A DNA stretch of 64,000 nt. Source: Bacteroidia bacterium (GTDB lineage Bacteria; Bacteroidota; Bacteroidia; Cytophagales; JAAEPT01). Numbering within the stretch: position 1 is the stretch's first letter; each line of letters begins with the position of its first letter. The notes beneath the pieces were generated by a model. That model did no database searches. It saw only the letters and a program-made list of their open reading frames with translations, and was not told the DNA's origin. A program made the position numbers and the translations under genes. Where the stretch lies: assembly GCA_030431525.1 (NCBI GenBank), contig JAUIJC010000002.1:62001-126000 (forward strand), written 5' to 3'. Shown here in pieces: positions 1 through 8,925 of the stretch.

Positions 1-406
1 TTCCGGATGGGAAAATGATCAATGTGGCAGGCAATGCTCCTGACCAACTGCTGTCGACAATGGGAATCCAAGCATCGAAATCCACTTCGTCCAGTAGGTA
101 GGAGTCAGCCGTAATTTCTTTTTTCTTCAAGAAGGGACCAACATGGCTCTCCGCTTTTGAGGCAGGGTCAAGACTGATAAGTGAGACTTTTGCCTTTTTG
201 TCAAGCTCTTGGTGGATAGCCTCAAAGTCGGGAAGTTCCTCAATGCACGGACGGCACCAAGTGGCCCAGAAATTAATCACATGGACTTTCTTATCCAGTG
301 GAGTAATTAGGGTGTTGAGTTCGGTCGTATGAATGACCTTTGGGGTGGTCCCTTGTTGGAGCCCAAGTATGAAAAGCAACAGAATGCTGAGAATGCTTTT
401 GGTCAT
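1..406 (-). CDS. TlpA-like thiol-disulfide oxidoreductase, partial
   Basis: Partial gene running off the left edge, so its C-terminus is missing. Not in the ORF track; read by hand from the ATG at 406. The protein starts with a hydrophobic signal segment (MTKSILSILLLFILGLQ) and then a thioredoxin fold with FWATWCRPCIEELP, which gives a CxxC active site of the TlpA/ResA class. Family knowledge: such proteins act on the periplasmic side, reducing or exchanging disulfides in other envelope proteins, often for cytochrome maturation. No partner gene is visible in the window, so the substrate is unknown. Confidence 0.85.
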   Translation of the reverse strand, partial: MTKSILSILLLFILGLQQGTTPKVIHTTELNTLITPLDKKVHVINFWATWCRPCIEELPDFEAIHQELDKKAKVSLISLDPASKAESHVGPFLKKKEITADSYLLDEVDFDAWIPIVDSSWSGALPATLIIFPSG

Positions 407-464
407 GTATTAAATGGTTTTGAGCTTAATGGACAAAACGTGAATCTGCACCAAAAGGTGTATT

Positions 465-496
465 AAAAAAGGCCATTCCCAAAGGAAATGGCCTTG
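465..496 (-). terminator. Rho-independent terminator of the ROK kinase gene
   Basis: On the minus strand AAGGCCATT and AATGGCCTT form a stem followed by six T. It lies about 30 bases after the stop of the ROK gene and before the TlpA-like gene. Confidence 0.8.
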
Positions 497-526
497 AATT
501 TTCGGTTATGTAAGCTTAGCGACCTT

Positions 527-1435
527 TTAAAAACAAAGGGAAGCGGCACCAACGATGCCCGCCTCGTTTTTGAGGGAGGCGACTTTAATCGTCAGTTTGT
601 CCGTGTAGTATTCACTGAGGTATTCTTTAATGGAATCCCACATTGGTTCCTCCATTAACGGAAATACGTCTGAAACGCCACCACCAATTAATATGGTGCC
701 AACATCAAAGATACGGAGGGCTGAAACCATGCCGTAGCCCAAGCGTTTTCCAACCTTCTTATAGACTTTCTGGGCAAGTTTATCGCCTTTCTTTGCCGCC
801 TTTTCAATCTTCTTGGCGTCGAAATTTCCTTCGTATTTGCTCAAGAGGATAGTGTCGCGGTGATCATGGTAGATCAGGCGCTGGGCAGTGGCCACGATTC
901 CTCGCTTGCCAACATAGTCTTCCAACGTATGCTCAGGATCGAGGAGGATATGACCAATCTCAAGTCCGTTGCCATCGGCTCCAGGGAAGATTTTTCCGTC
1001 GATGATGGCGGCGCCACCCACACCCGTTCCAAGGGTGATGAACAACAAGTCTTCTGGCATTGGCTCCTCAGAGAAATGGTATTCTCCAAGAGCGGCGGCG
1101 TTGGCGTCATTCTCCATGCGGAAGGCGATTCCTGGGAATTTCTCTTCCAACTTGTCGATGAGCTTAAGGCCGTTCAATTCCGGAATGTTAGCCAACTCCA
1201 CCAAGGTACGGCGGTCTTTGGAAAGCATTCCTGGAACGCCGATGCCTACCTTTTTGATATCAGGGTTAGCTTCAAGCAGATTGCCCAACTCCTTTGAAAA
1301 TTCATTAAGGAAGCCTTTCTCGGCCATCTCGCGAGAAGGGAACTTAATTTTCTCCAATAACTCGCCCTTGCTCGTTACGATACCAAATTTGACGTTTGTA
1401 CCGCCAACGTCAATGCCTATAAACTTTTCGTCCAT
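527..1435 (-). CDS. ROK-family sugar kinase (glucokinase-like)
   Basis: 302 aa, the usual ROK length. The N-terminal phosphate-binding loop DVGGTNVKFG (residues 9-18), the catalytic ND of ENDANAAALGE (about 108-118) and the second ATP loop GTGVGGA (about 136-142) are all present. The GLEIGH segment is present, but the zinc-binding CxCGxxGCxE motif of classic ROK proteins is absent (YVGKRGI occupies its place), as in several glucokinase or polyphosphate-glucokinase-like members. Likely reaction: ATP-dependent phosphorylation of glucose or another hexose in the cytoplasm. It is a single gene with its own terminator; the sugar cannot be decided from sequence alone. Confidence 0.85.
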   Translation of the reverse strand: MDEKFIGIDVGGTNVKFGIVTSKGELLEKIKFPSREMAEKGFLNEFSKELGNLLEANPDIKKVGIGVPGMLSKDRRTLVELANIPELNGLKLIDKLEEKFPGIAFRMENDANAAALGEYHFSEEPMPEDLLFITLGTGVGGAAIIDGKIFPGADGNGLEIGHILLDPEHTLEDYVGKRGIVATAQRLIYHDHRDTILLSKYEGNFDAKKIEKAAKKGDKLAQKVYKKVGKRLGYGMVSALRIFDVGTILIGGGVSDVFPLMEEPMWDSIKEYLSEYYTDKLTIKVASLKNEAGIVGAASLCF

Positions 1436-1664
1436 ATACCTTAATAGGTCAAGGAATTAAGAATTGAGATGTAAGAGTTAAGAACGTTTTTCGTGTTTCG
1501 AATGAACTGATTCTCAATCGTATAACATAAATCCTTAATTCTCACCTTTTATAAAAGGAGTGAATATCTATTAAAATGCCAACTCTAAGATGTTAAGTTT
1601 TCGTTAGCTGACAAAAGGAATTGTGCACCAAATGCCTGTTTGGATGTGATTTTTTCTTCAAAGT

Positions 1665-1695
1665 TTTCAACATTCTTAATCTGTGGTTATCTTTG
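1665..1695 (+). promoter_or_regulatory. Bacteroidetes-type promoter of the metH operon
   Basis: TTTC at 1665-1668, 19 bases, then TATCTTTG at 1688-1695. This matches the Bacteroidetes primary sigma consensus TTTG-N19-TAnnTTTG with one difference. The predicted start of transcription, about 7 bases later, falls at the first strand of the riboswitch P1 stem. The spacer before it (1436-1664) holds AT-rich sequence with imperfect copies of TTAAGAATT-type words and no gene. Confidence 0.75.
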
Positions 1696-1699
1696 CGGA

Positions 1700-1809
1700 G
1701 CTTATCCAGAAAGGCTGAGGGATTGGGCCCGAAGACGCCTTGGCAACCATCCGTTCCAAACGGACAGGTGCTAACTCCCACTCTGAGATTTTTTCAGAGG
1801 AAGATAAGC
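1700..1809 (+). promoter_or_regulatory. SAM-I (S-box) riboswitch
   Basis: Matches the S-box core: P1 strands GCTTATC (1700-1706) and GATAAGC (1803-1809), GAGGGATTGGGCCCGAAGA after the 5' strand, the conserved CTTGGCAACC, then AGGTGCTAACTCC before the P4/P1 side. Family knowledge: it binds S-adenosylmethionine and lowers expression of methionine genes when SAM is plentiful. Its position just after the promoter and before the split methionine synthase and metF fits this. Confidence 0.93.
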
Positions 1810-1843
1810 GGATGCATGTTTTTGCACATCCCCGCCTGTTTTT
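1808..1843 (+). terminator. Possible attenuator after the SAM riboswitch
   Basis: GCGGATG and CATCCCCGC can pair (two-base bulge) around a T-rich loop and are followed by CTGTTTTT. The first bases overlap the 3' strand of riboswitch P1 by two nucleotides. The site is compatible with control by transcription termination; I could not work out a clear competing antiterminator by eye. Confidence 0.5.
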
Positions 1844-1860
1844 CATCCCTTCTGGTAAGC

Positions 1861-1915
1861 GTATTATGTATCAAGTATTAAGTACAATGAATCATTGTAC
1901 CTAATACATTGTACT
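1861..1915. repeat. GTAC-family palindromic repeat, copy 1
   Basis: Contains AGTACAATG-AAT-CATTGTAC and repeated words GTATTA, TAATAC and GTACT. It lies between the riboswitch and the metH start. Related copies are at 14104, 32909, 50500 and 58065. Confidence 0.75.
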
Positions 1916-1925
1916 CTCTACGCAG

Positions 1926-2918
1926 ATGACCATTCAAGACATAGCCAAGGAGCGGATTCTCATTCTCGACGGAGCGATGGGAACGATGATTCAACGCCAC
2001 AAGTTGGAGGAAGAGGATTTTAGGGGAGAGGTGTTCAAGGATCATCCTTCGCCGTTGAAGGGAAACAATGACTTGCTTTCCATCACCCGTCCGGACATCA
2101 TCAAGGATATCCATCGCCAATATTTCGAGGCAGGAGCCGACATCGTAGAGACCAATACTTTCTCGGGAACTTGGATTGCCCAAGCCGATTATGGGTTAGA
2201 GTCTGCCGTGTACGACATCAATTACCAATCGGCCAAGATTGCTCGTGAGGTAGCCGACGAGATGACCGCCAAGGAGCCGAATAAGCCTCGTTTTGTGGTG
2301 GGAACCATGGGGCCTACCAACCGTACGGCTTCCATTTCTCCAGATGTGAACGACCCTGGTTATCGCGCCATTACTTTCGATCAACTGGTTTCGGCCTATA
2401 AAGACCAAGCTTTGGCTTTGATCGAAGGAGGATGTGATTTGCTGATGGTGGAGACCATTTTTGACACCTTGAATGCCAAGGCGGGATTGTTCGCCATTGA
2501 AGAGGCTTTTGAGGAGAAAGGTGTAGAAATGCCCGTCATGGTTTCTGGTACAATTACGGATGCCAGCGGACGTACATTGTCAGGTCAAACTTCTGAGGCC
2601 TTCTTGATTTCCGTTTCACATTTGCCACTGTTCAGTATTGGTTTGAACTGCGCCTTGGGTTCCAAGGATATGCAACCGTATGTCGATGTGTTGGCGAAAA
2701 AAGCGGACTTCATGGTTTCTGCCCACCCGAATGCTGGTCTTCCAAATGAGTTTGGTCAATACGATGAAACTCCAGAGGACATGGCAGAGCAGTTAAGGGA
2801 GTTTTTGGATGCTGGGATGCTAAATGTTTTGGGTGGTTGTTGTGGAACAACTCCTGACCACATTAAAGCGATGGCGGAATTGGCCAAAGACTTTAAACCG
2901 AGGGTGGTTCATGGTTGA
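1926..2918 (+). CDS. metH: Methionine synthase, N-terminal part (homocysteine S-methyltransferase domain)
   Basis: 330 aa covering only the first module of cobalamin-dependent methionine synthase, a TIM barrel that binds homocysteine through zinc. The zinc cysteines are visible in GLNCALG (about residue 240) and GGCCGTT (about 303-305). It works with the product of 3500-6211, which carries the folate, B12 and reactivation modules. Splitting at this linker is common in Bacteroidetes, so this is not a frameshift. The last codons and the TGA stop (VVHG*) lie inside a GGTTCATGGTTGAT repeat, so the repeat defines the end of the protein. Under control of the SAM riboswitch. Confidence 0.93.
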   Translation: MTIQDIAKERILILDGAMGTMIQRHKLEEEDFRGEVFKDHPSPLKGNNDLLSITRPDIIKDIHRQYFEAGADIVETNTFSGTWIAQADYGLESAVYDINYQSAKIAREVADEMTAKEPNKPRFVVGTMGPTNRTASISPDVNDPGYRAITFDQLVSAYKDQALALIEGGCDLLMVETIFDTLNAKAGLFAIEEAFEEKGVEMPVMVSGTITDASGRTLSGQTSEAFLISVSHLPLFSIGLNCALGSKDMQPYVDVLAKKADFMVSAHPNAGLPNEFGQYDETPEDMAEQLREFLDAGMLNVLGGCCGTTPDHIKAMAELAKDFKPRVVHG

Positions 2919-2935
2919 TAGTTGATGGTTCATAG
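2906..2935. repeat. Left arm of inverted repeat flanking the four-helix-bundle gene
   Basis: GGTTCATGGTTGATAG, followed by TTGATGGTTCATAG. Its reverse complement is matched at 14 of 16 positions in the right-hand repeats (3390-3419 and the tandem copy). The arm starts inside the metH N-terminal gene and supplies its stop codon. Confidence 0.8.
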
Positions 2936-2991
2936 TCCTGTAGGACGGCAGACGTTTGCGACTGTTTTATTGAGCTATAAATCTTTAGAAA

Positions 2992-3369
2992 ATGGCATTT
3001 AGTTTTGAACGATTGGAAGTTTGGAAAAAGGCTATAGAATTGAGCAAGGATGTTCATTTTCTTACCAAGAGTTTTCCAAAAGACGAATTGTTCGTGCTGT
3101 CAAGCCAAATGAAAAGAGCGACTGATTCCATCTCCCTTAATATTGCTGAAGGGTCATTTGGACAGACCAAAAAGGAGTTTACTCGATTTCTGGTAATAGC
3201 ACAGCGGTCAGCCTTAGAAGTTGTGACCTGTTGTTATTTGGCAAGGGATAGAGGATACATTGATCAGAATCAATTCAGTGCGTTTTATACTCGCTTGGAG
3301 AGTTTGACCAAAATGATTCAAGCCTTAAAAAACTCCCTGAAAGAAAATAACGAGCATGGAAGGAAGTAA
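2992..3369 (+). CDS. Four-helix-bundle protein (TIGR02436, 23S rRNA intervening-sequence family)
   Basis: 125 aa, standard length for the family. Opening FERLEVWKKAIELS and the internal SSQMKRATDSISLNIAEGS are the family hallmarks. Relatives are encoded in intervening sequences of 23S rRNA genes and as free-standing genes, and the fold is shared with Avd of diversity-generating retroelements; the molecular function is not settled. Here it lies between the two halves of metH, bounded by inverted GGTTCATGGTTGAT repeats, and its last codons (NEHGRK) fall within the first unit of a 75-bp tandem duplication. No reverse transcriptase or rRNA is nearby. I infer an inserted genetic unit rather than a methionine gene. 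Confidence 0.9.
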   Translation: MAFSFERLEVWKKAIELSKDVHFLTKSFPKDELFVLSSQMKRATDSISLNIAEGSFGQTKKEFTRFLVIAQRSALEVVTCCYLARDRGYIDQNQFSAFYTRLESLTKMIQALKNSLKENNEHGRK

Positions 3370-3495
3370 TGGCTGATACTCTGGTGAGTACCATCAACCA
3401 TGAACCATTAACCATGAACTAATAACGAGCATGGAAGGAAGTAATGGCTGATACTCCGGTGAGTACCATCAACCATGAACCATTAACCATGAACC
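3346..3495. repeat. 75-bp tandem duplication
   Basis: Units 3346-3420 and 3421-3495 differ at two positions only (T/C at 3382/3457 and 3420/3495). Each holds AACGAGCATGGAAGGAAG and ends in ACCATCAACCATGAACC-type words, the inverted partner of 2906-2935. The first unit includes the 3' end of the four-helix-bundle gene; the second ends four bases before the ATG of the metH C-terminal gene, so the repeat forms that gene's 5' leader. Confidence 0.95.
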
Positions 3496-3499
3496 GATA

Positions 3500-6211
3500 A
3501 TGAGCTTACATCCAGATTACTCCGGAGTTTATAAATATAAGTGGGACAATGTTCCGCCGATGAAATTGTCTGGCCTTGAGCCATTGGTGGTCACGCCAGA
3601 CATGAACTTCATCAACGTTGGTGAGCGTACCAACGTAACGGGTTCCCGCAAGTTCTTGCGCCTTATTAAGGAGGAGCAATTCGAAGAGGCTTTGCAAATC
3701 GCTCGCGACCAAGTGGAGGGCGGTGCGCAAATCATCGACGTGAATATGGACGAGGGAATGCTCGATGGCGTGGAAGCCATGACGACTTTCCTCAACCTGA
3801 TTGCCTCCGAGCCTGAAATCGCTCGAGTGCCTGTCATGATTGATAGCTCCAAGTGGGAAATCATCGAGGCGGGTTTGAAATGCGTGCAAGGTAAAGGCGT
3901 GGTAAACTCCATTTCACTGAAAGGAGGTGAGGAGGAGTTTATCGCCCAAGCAAAACGCATCAAGCGCTATGGCGCCGCGACCATAGTAATGGCCTTTGAT
4001 GAGGTCGGTCAGGCGGATACTTATGAGCGCAGGGTTGAAATCGTGAAGCGTTCCTACGATATCTTGGTTGGCCCGAAAGTAAATTTCAAGCCAGAGGATA
4101 TCATTTTTGATTTGAACGTGTTCCCTGTGGCTACGGGCATGGAGGAGCACCGCAAGAACGCCATCGACTTTATTCAGGCGACTCGATGGGTGCGTGAGAA
4201 CCTCCCAGGAGCACACGTTTCAGGTGGTATTTCCAACGTATCTTTCTCCTTCCGAGGAAACAATGTGGTGCGTGAGGCCATGCACTCGGCCTTCCTTTAC
4301 CACGCCATCCGCGAGGGTATGGATATGGGTATCGTGAACCCGACCATGTTGGAGGTTTACGATGACATTCCGAAGGACTTGTTGGAACATGTCGAGGATG
4401 TGTTGTTGGATCGCCGTGATGATGCTACCGAGCGTTTGCTAGAATTTGCGGAAACCGTAAAAGGCACCGCCAAGGAGAAGAAGAAAGATGATAAGTGGCG
4501 CCAAGGAAGTGTTGAGGAGCGTCTTTCTCATGCCTTGGTCAAAGGTATTGTTGAGTTTATTGACGGAGATACCGAGGAAGCCTATCAAAAATACCAGTCG
4601 CCATTGAAGGTGATTGAGGGCCCGTTGATGGACGGCATGAACATCGTTGGTGACTTGTTCGGAAGCGGAAAGATGTTCTTGCCTCAGGTGGTGAAGTCTG
4701 CCCGTGTGATGAAGAAGGCCGTCGCTTACTTGACTCCATATTTGGAGGCGGAAAAAGCTTCAGGCTCTACTCAGGGTAAGATTCTTTTGGCGACCGTAAA
4801 AGGTGACGTTCACGATATCGGTAAGAACATCGTGGGTGTGGTGTTGGCCTGTAACAATTTCGAAATTATTGACATGGGCGTTATGGTGCCTACTGACAAG
4901 ATTTTGGAGAAGGCCAAGGAAGTCAATGCTGATATCATCGGTCTATCGGGTTTGATTACCCCATCCTTGGACGAGATGGTGGATGTAGCCACCCAGATGG
5001 AAAAGCAAGGGCTTAAAACCCCATTGCTGATTGGCGGTGCCACCACTTCCAAGATTCACACGGCCGTGAAGATTGACCCTGTGTATTCTGGGCCAGCCAT
5101 TCACGTGTTGGATGCTTCCAAGTCGGTTCCTGTTGCCCAAGAGCTTTTGAGCAAGGACCGAAGAGAAGGATACTCAGCCAAGGTTAAGGACGATTATGCG
5201 GTGATGCGTGAGAATCACGCCAACCGCAAACGCGATAAAAACTATATTCCTTACGAGCAGGCCAAAGCCAATAAGTTCCAAATTGATTGGGATCAGGCCA
5301 ACATCGTGAAGCCTAAGAAATTGGGCACACAGGTGTTCGCTGGCTATTCCTTGGAGGAGATTCGCCAATACATTGACTGGACGCCATTCTTCTCGACGTG
5401 GATGCTCAAGGGTAAATACCCGAAAATCTTCGAGAATGAAACCATTGGGGCCGAGGCCAAAAAGCTATTTGATGATGCCAACGCCATGTTGGATGAAATC
5501 ATTGAAAGCGATTTGCTCCGTGCCAATGCCATTGTAGGTCTCTATCCAGCCAACACCGTGGGTGATGAGGTGATGGAAGTCTATGACGAGAACGGAGAAG
5601 TGCTTAAGTCCTTCCCGTCATTGCGTCAGCAAGGGCAGAAGGGCAAGAACATCCCGAACATCGCCTTGTGTGACTTCTTGGCGCCTAAGGAAACAGGCAA
5701 ACAGGACTATCTTGGTTTCTTCGCCGTAACCGCTGGTTTGGGTATCGAGCCAATGTTGGAAATGTACGAGAAGGACCACGATGATTACAACGGCATCATG
5801 CTCAAGGCGCTTGCCGACCGTTTGGCTGAGGCGTTTGCCGAGTTGATGCACGAGCGTGTCCGCAAGGAGTTCTGGGGCTATGCTTCTGACGAGCAATTCT
5901 CCAATGAGGAATTGATCAAGGAAGTCTACAAAGGCATCCGTCCGGCACCAGGTTATCCTGCCTGTCCAGACCATACCGACAAACCATTGATTTGGGATTT
6001 GCTGGAAGTTGAAAAGCATACGGGCATTTCCCTCACCACAAGCAACGCCATGTATCCCGCCGCCTCTGTTTCTGGATTCTATTTCGGGAACCCTGAGTCC
6101 AAGTATTTTGGTTTAGGTAAAGTGGCTAAGGATCAAGTAGAGCGATATGCCGAGCTGAAAGGCAAGTCCGCTGAGGAAATGCAAAAGTGGCTACAGGCTA
6201 ATTTGGCGTAA
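3500..6211 (+). CDS. metH: Methionine synthase, C-terminal part (folate, B12 and activation domains)
   Basis: 903 aa. Order: pterin-binding barrel ([16 protein letters not shown] near residue 35, then to about 290), four-helix cap (about 320-415), cobalamin domain with DVHDIGKN (about 435, the histidine that ligates cobalt) and the SAM-binding reactivation domain ending in [20 protein letters not shown]. It transfers the methyl group of methyltetrahydrofolate through B12 to homocysteine bound by the partner from 1926-2918. The first 25 residues are linker-like. The start is set by the ATG just after the tandem repeat; no good ribosome site is visible, so the repeat may affect translation. Confidence 0.95.
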   Translation: MSLHPDYSGVYKYKWDNVPPMKLSGLEPLVVTPDMNFINVGERTNVTGSRKFLRLIKEEQFEEALQIARDQVEGGAQIIDVNMDEGMLDGVEAMTTFLNLIASEPEIARVPVMIDSSKWEIIEAGLKCVQGKGVVNSISLKGGEEEFIAQAKRIKRYGAATIVMAFDEVGQADTYERRVEIVKRSYDILVGPKVNFKPEDIIFDLNVFPVATGMEEHRKNAIDFIQATRWVRENLPGAHVSGGISNVSFSFRGNNVVREAMHSAFLYHAIREGMDMGIVNPTMLEVYDDIPKDLLEHVEDVLLDRRDDATERLLEFAETVKGTAKEKKKDDKWRQGSVEERLSHALVKGIVEFIDGDTEEAYQKYQSPLKVIEGPLMDGMNIVGDLFGSGKMFLPQVVKSARVMKKAVAYLTPYLEAEKASGSTQGKILLATVKGDVHDIGKNIVGVVLACNNFEIIDMGVMVPTDKILEKAKEVNADIIGLSGLITPSLDEMVDVATQMEKQGLKTPLLIGGATTSKIHTAVKIDPVYSGPAIHVLDASKSVPVAQELLSKDRREGYSAKVKDDYAVMRENHANRKRDKNYIPYEQAKANKFQIDWDQANIVKPKKLGTQVFAGYSLEEIRQYIDWTPFFSTWMLKGKYPKIFENETIGAEAKKLFDDANAMLDEIIESDLLRANAIVGLYPANTVGDEVMEVYDENGEVLKSFPSLRQQGQKGKNIPNIALCDFLAPKETGKQDYLGFFAVTAGLGIEPMLEMYEKDHDDYNGIMLKALADRLAEAFAELMHERVRKEFWGYASDEQFSNEELIKEVYKGIRPAPGYPACPDHTDKPLIWDLLEVEKHTGISLTTSNAMYPAASVSGFYFGNPESKYFGLGKVAKDQVERYAELKGKSAEEMQKWLQANLA

Positions 6212-6215
6212 TTCG

Positions 6216-6248
6216 CGGTAGAGACAAGGCATTGCCTTGTCTGTACGA
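6216..6248. repeat. Palindrome AGACAAGGCA/TGCCTTGTCT
   Basis: GGTAGAGACAAGGCATTGCCTTGTCTGTAC between metH and metF. It has the look of a short dispersed palindrome rather than a terminator, since no T run follows. Confidence 0.6.
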
Positions 6249-6283
6249 CCCCATTTTTACCATGAAAAAAGAAAATTGAACCT

Positions 6284-7240
6284 ATGAAGGTTATAGATCA
6301 TATCAATAATGCCGGAGGAAAAACCCTTTTCTCCATCGAAATCCTTCCTCCTCGAAAAGGAGAGGACATGAAAACCCTTTTCAAGGCCCTTGACCCATTG
6401 GTGGAATTTGACCCTGCTTTTATCGATGTCACCTACCACCGCGAGGAGTACGTTTACCGCGATTTGGGAAATGGCTTGCTGAAAAAGCAGACCACCCGCA
6501 AGCGTCCAGGAACGGTGGGCATCTGCGCTGCTATCCAAAACCATTACCAGGTGGACGCCATTCCTCACTTGATTTGTGGAGGCTTCGACAAGGAGGAAAC
6601 TGAGAATGCTTTGATCGATCTTAGCTTCTTGGGAATCGACAACATCTTGGCCTTGCGTGGTGATGCCATCAAGTCGGAGGGACGTTTCATTCCACATCCT
6701 GAGGGAAATGCCTATGCTTCTGATTTGATTGAGCAGATCATGGACATGAACAAGGGCAAGTACTTGGACGATGATTTGGAGAATCCTGTACACACCAATT
6801 TCAGCATTGGCGTGGCGGGTTACCCAGAAAAGCATTTCGAGGCGCCAAACCTTGATTCGGACTTGGCTTACCTCAAGAAGAAAGTGGATTTGGGCGCCGA
6901 GTACATCGTGACCCAGATGTTCTTCGACAACCAGAAGTATTTCGACTTTGTAGAGAAGTGCAAGGAGGCTGGTATTCACGTGCCGATCATTCCAGGATTG
7001 AAGCCATTCGCTACCAAGGCGCAATTGAACGTCTTGCCAAGTGTGTTCCACATTGATTTACCAAGCGATTTGGTAAAGGCTGTGGAGCAATGCAAGAACA
7101 ACAAAGAGGTGAAAGATATTGGTGTGGAATGGTGTATTCAGCAGTCCAAAGAGCTGAAGGAAGCTGGTGTGCCGGTGTTGCACTACTATACCATGAGCCG
7201 TAGCGAGACCACAAGAAGGGTTGCTGAACAGGTGTTCTAA
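6284..7240 (+). CDS. metF: Methylenetetrahydrofolate reductase
   Basis: 318 aa FAD-dependent TIM-barrel enzyme that makes 5-methyltetrahydrofolate, the methyl donor of methionine synthase. Seen: FSIEILPPRKGED near the N-terminus with the catalytic Glu, DVTYH (about 49), NILALRGDA (about 125) and GAEYIVTQMFFDN (about 205), all standard MetF motifs. It is last in the riboswitch-controlled operon, 72 bases after metH, and is followed at once by a strong terminator. Confidence 0.95.
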   Translation: MKVIDHINNAGGKTLFSIEILPPRKGEDMKTLFKALDPLVEFDPAFIDVTYHREEYVYRDLGNGLLKKQTTRKRPGTVGICAAIQNHYQVDAIPHLICGGFDKEETENALIDLSFLGIDNILALRGDAIKSEGRFIPHPEGNAYASDLIEQIMDMNKGKYLDDDLENPVHTNFSIGVAGYPEKHFEAPNLDSDLAYLKKKVDLGAEYIVTQMFFDNQKYFDFVEKCKEAGIHVPIIPGLKPFATKAQLNVLPSVFHIDLPSDLVKAVEQCKNNKEVKDIGVEWCIQQSKELKEAGVPVLHYYTMSRSETTRRVAEQVF

Positions 7241-7256
7241 TTGGATTTAGTTATTG

Positions 7257-7296
7257 AAAAAAGCCCCTATGGATTGAGGTCCATAGGGGCTTTTTT
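7257..7296 (+). terminator. Rho-independent terminator of the met operon
   Basis: AAAAAAGCCCCTATGGA and TCCATAGGGGCTTTTTT form a long perfect stem with a T run. Confidence 0.93.
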
Positions 7297-7320
7297 CGAT
7301 TGTGGTTAACGTTCTGTGTA

Positions 7321-7366
7321 TGGTGCGTATCCCGTAGGGTATGCACTATACACGGTGTTGGCATTA
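7321..7366. repeat. Left imperfect terminal repeat of an accessory cassette
   Basis: Runs from TGGTGCGTAT to TATACACGGTGTTGGCATTA. Both words recur inverted at the right end (8926-8984). With the bases just before it, this end can also fold on itself (GTGTATGGTGCGTATCCC against GGGTATGCACTATACAC). The last three bases are the stop codon of the minus-strand gene 7364-8308. Confidence 0.75.
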
Positions 7367-8308
7367 GTTTTTGCTTTTTTCTTTCTCTTTCAACTCAGCT
7401 TCTGTGAGTGGAACTTCGACTAGTGGAGTATGTTTAACAGAACCATTAGCTAGCTCCTTTAATATTATTCCATGTTTAATTGAGTGCCCTTCTTTTCTTA
7501 GCTTAGACGCTAGGAGTTTTATGTATTCCATTTTAGGAGTTGCATTTACTAATTTAATTAGTTCTTGTCCAATTTTTGTAAAAACGAGAACTTGCAGTTG
7601 CTGTTCAGGTTGATTACTAGGTTTTTCAAGTAACACCAATGATTTTCCTAAAACGAAATAGAGTTGAGATTGCTTTTCTTGTGTTGCAAGGATTCGAAAT
7701 TGTAGATCATTAGCAGTTAAGAAACCTAATTCTTCCAAGAGTAATCGGTCATTAAAATTTAAACCATACTCTTCTTCGAGTAGTTTTTCGTTTTTAAAAT
7801 TTAGAATAAATGAGGTGCCATTTGAGTTTATCGCTAAAGAAGCAAACTTCATAAACGTTTCGGCTTCATGTTTAGATAAGTTCTTAAGAAGTTCTAGGGT
7901 TCTGAGGGAATATGATTTAGGTTTCTTAACTTCACCGGCTAGAATTCTTCCCCATAATTGTTGCATTTCTTCATTAGAAATATCTTCTGCAATATTAAAG
8001 AACCGATTTATCCAATCTTCTTCGACTGGTTCTTCGGAAACCGTTTCTTCTTGGGTCAATTGTTCTGCAGCTATAAAGTTTATGTAATCTAGGTTTTGTT
8101 GTCTTTTGGTTTCCTTATAGATTAATCTTTCTTGAATTCTTTCATTTGGATGAAAGCTTGTACTAGCAGTACTAGGTTCATCTGTGTTATAATCACTTTC
8201 TTTTTTTATTTCAGAATCGTTATTTCCACCACCTAGTCCTTTTTTAATAACTCCAATTAATTTTTCAAGTGGTTTTCCTGCAACTTTTATTATTCTATTG
8301 TTTGACAT
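7364..8308 (-). CDS. DUF2806-like protein of unknown function
   Basis: 314 aa, no signal peptide or membrane helix. Residues around 95-165 carry DISNEEMQQLWGRILAGE and SYSLRTLELLKNLSKHEAE, which I recognise as the DUF2806 type motif (the remembered consensus is LWariLAgE...SlRTLelLknL). The N-terminal part is polar and serine-rich; the C-terminus is lysine/glutamate-rich. It starts directly after the stop of the membrane protein 8309-8911 (TAAATG junction), so the two are one transcript. AT-rich compared with neighbouring core genes, which suggests transfer. A role in phage defence is only inferred from its partner. Confidence 0.6.
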   Translation of the reverse strand: MSNNRIIKVAGKPLEKLIGVIKKGLGGGNNDSEIKKESDYNTDEPSTASTSFHPNERIQERLIYKETKRQQNLDYINFIAAEQLTQEETVSEEPVEEDWINRFFNIAEDISNEEMQQLWGRILAGEVKKPKSYSLRTLELLKNLSKHEAETFMKFASLAINSNGTSFILNFKNEKLLEEEYGLNFNDRLLLEELGFLTANDLQFRILATQEKQSQLYFVLGKSLVLLEKPSNQPEQQLQVLVFTKIGQELIKLVNATPKMEYIKLLASKLRKEGHSIKHGIILKELANGSVKHTPLVEVPLTEAELKEKEKSKN

Positions 8309-8911
8309 TTAATTCTCTAGTTTTGAAATAGTTTGATGATGAAGTTTTTGAATGTACTGGTCTTTTGCATTTAAATAGGTGTCAAATGAAGTAACAAAAT
8401 TTTGTTGGCTATATGGTCTCGTTCTAACAACAGCTAATAAATTGTTTAGCGCAGTTAAAAGATCGGTGTTATCAATATCAATAAATAAGTGAGTGTAATT
8501 ATTTCCAAATGTGGTAACGGTTTGCTGAACTCTTAAGACTTCCCAATCCGTTTGTTGTCTATTTGCAATTATTTTTTGCCCCAATGAATTTAATGCTTCA
8601 GATAATTCTTTTACAGAATCATGCATGAGTCCACTTGTAAGTATTTTCTTTTCATAGTTCAACGCCTGCTGAGTTGACTTATCCTGCATATCTGCAACTA
8701 TTAGTGTCAGTTTGATAAAAATTATCAAATTCGCTAAGGCAAGTATTGGATTAAAAATCCCACCAAAGTAATCTCCAAATGTCCCCCATATTTGAGGGTC
8801 TTTGGATAAACCACCACCCCAAAAATTAACAATATAAAAAAGTGAAGGAATCATTAAGCAAATGGTTATAATGAAACCAAAAACTATTAAAAATATTTTG
8901 AGTTTATTCAT
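8309..8911 (-). CDS. AbiC-like two-helix membrane protein
   Basis: 200 aa. Two N-terminal membrane helices (about residues 5-28 and 52-72) enclose WGTFGDYFGGIFNPILALAN, a segment that resembles the putative AbiC abortive-infection family (PF16872), whose members have FGDxxGGxxNPIL between two helices. The rest is a cytoplasmic helical domain of about 125 residues. It is shorter than many family members. First gene of the two-gene cassette and AT-rich. Family knowledge suggests anti-phage activity, but this is not shown for this protein; a plain membrane protein of unknown role remains possible. Confidence 0.6.
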   Translation of the reverse strand: MNKLKIFLIVFGFIITICLMIPSLFYIVNFWGGGLSKDPQIWGTFGDYFGGIFNPILALANLIIFIKLTLIVADMQDKSTQQALNYEKKILTSGLMHDSVKELSEALNSLGQKIIANRQQTDWEVLRVQQTVTTFGNNYTHLFIDIDNTDLLTALNNLLAVVRTRPYSQQNFVTSFDTYLNAKDQYIQKLHHQTISKLEN

Positions 8912-8925
8912 ACTTGTTTTTCAAT

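Noticed and set aside
3346-3495. CRISPR-like or attenuator structure
   Set aside because: It is a simple two-unit tandem duplication with no spacers and includes the end of a gene.
1926-6211. metH as a frameshifted or broken gene
   Set aside because: Both parts end and begin at the natural linker between modules, all catalytic residues are present, and a split MetH is usual in Bacteroidetes.
6257-7051. 264-aa minus-strand ORF opposite metF
   Set aside because: Shadow of metF; no start signal, no recognisable domain and atypical composition.
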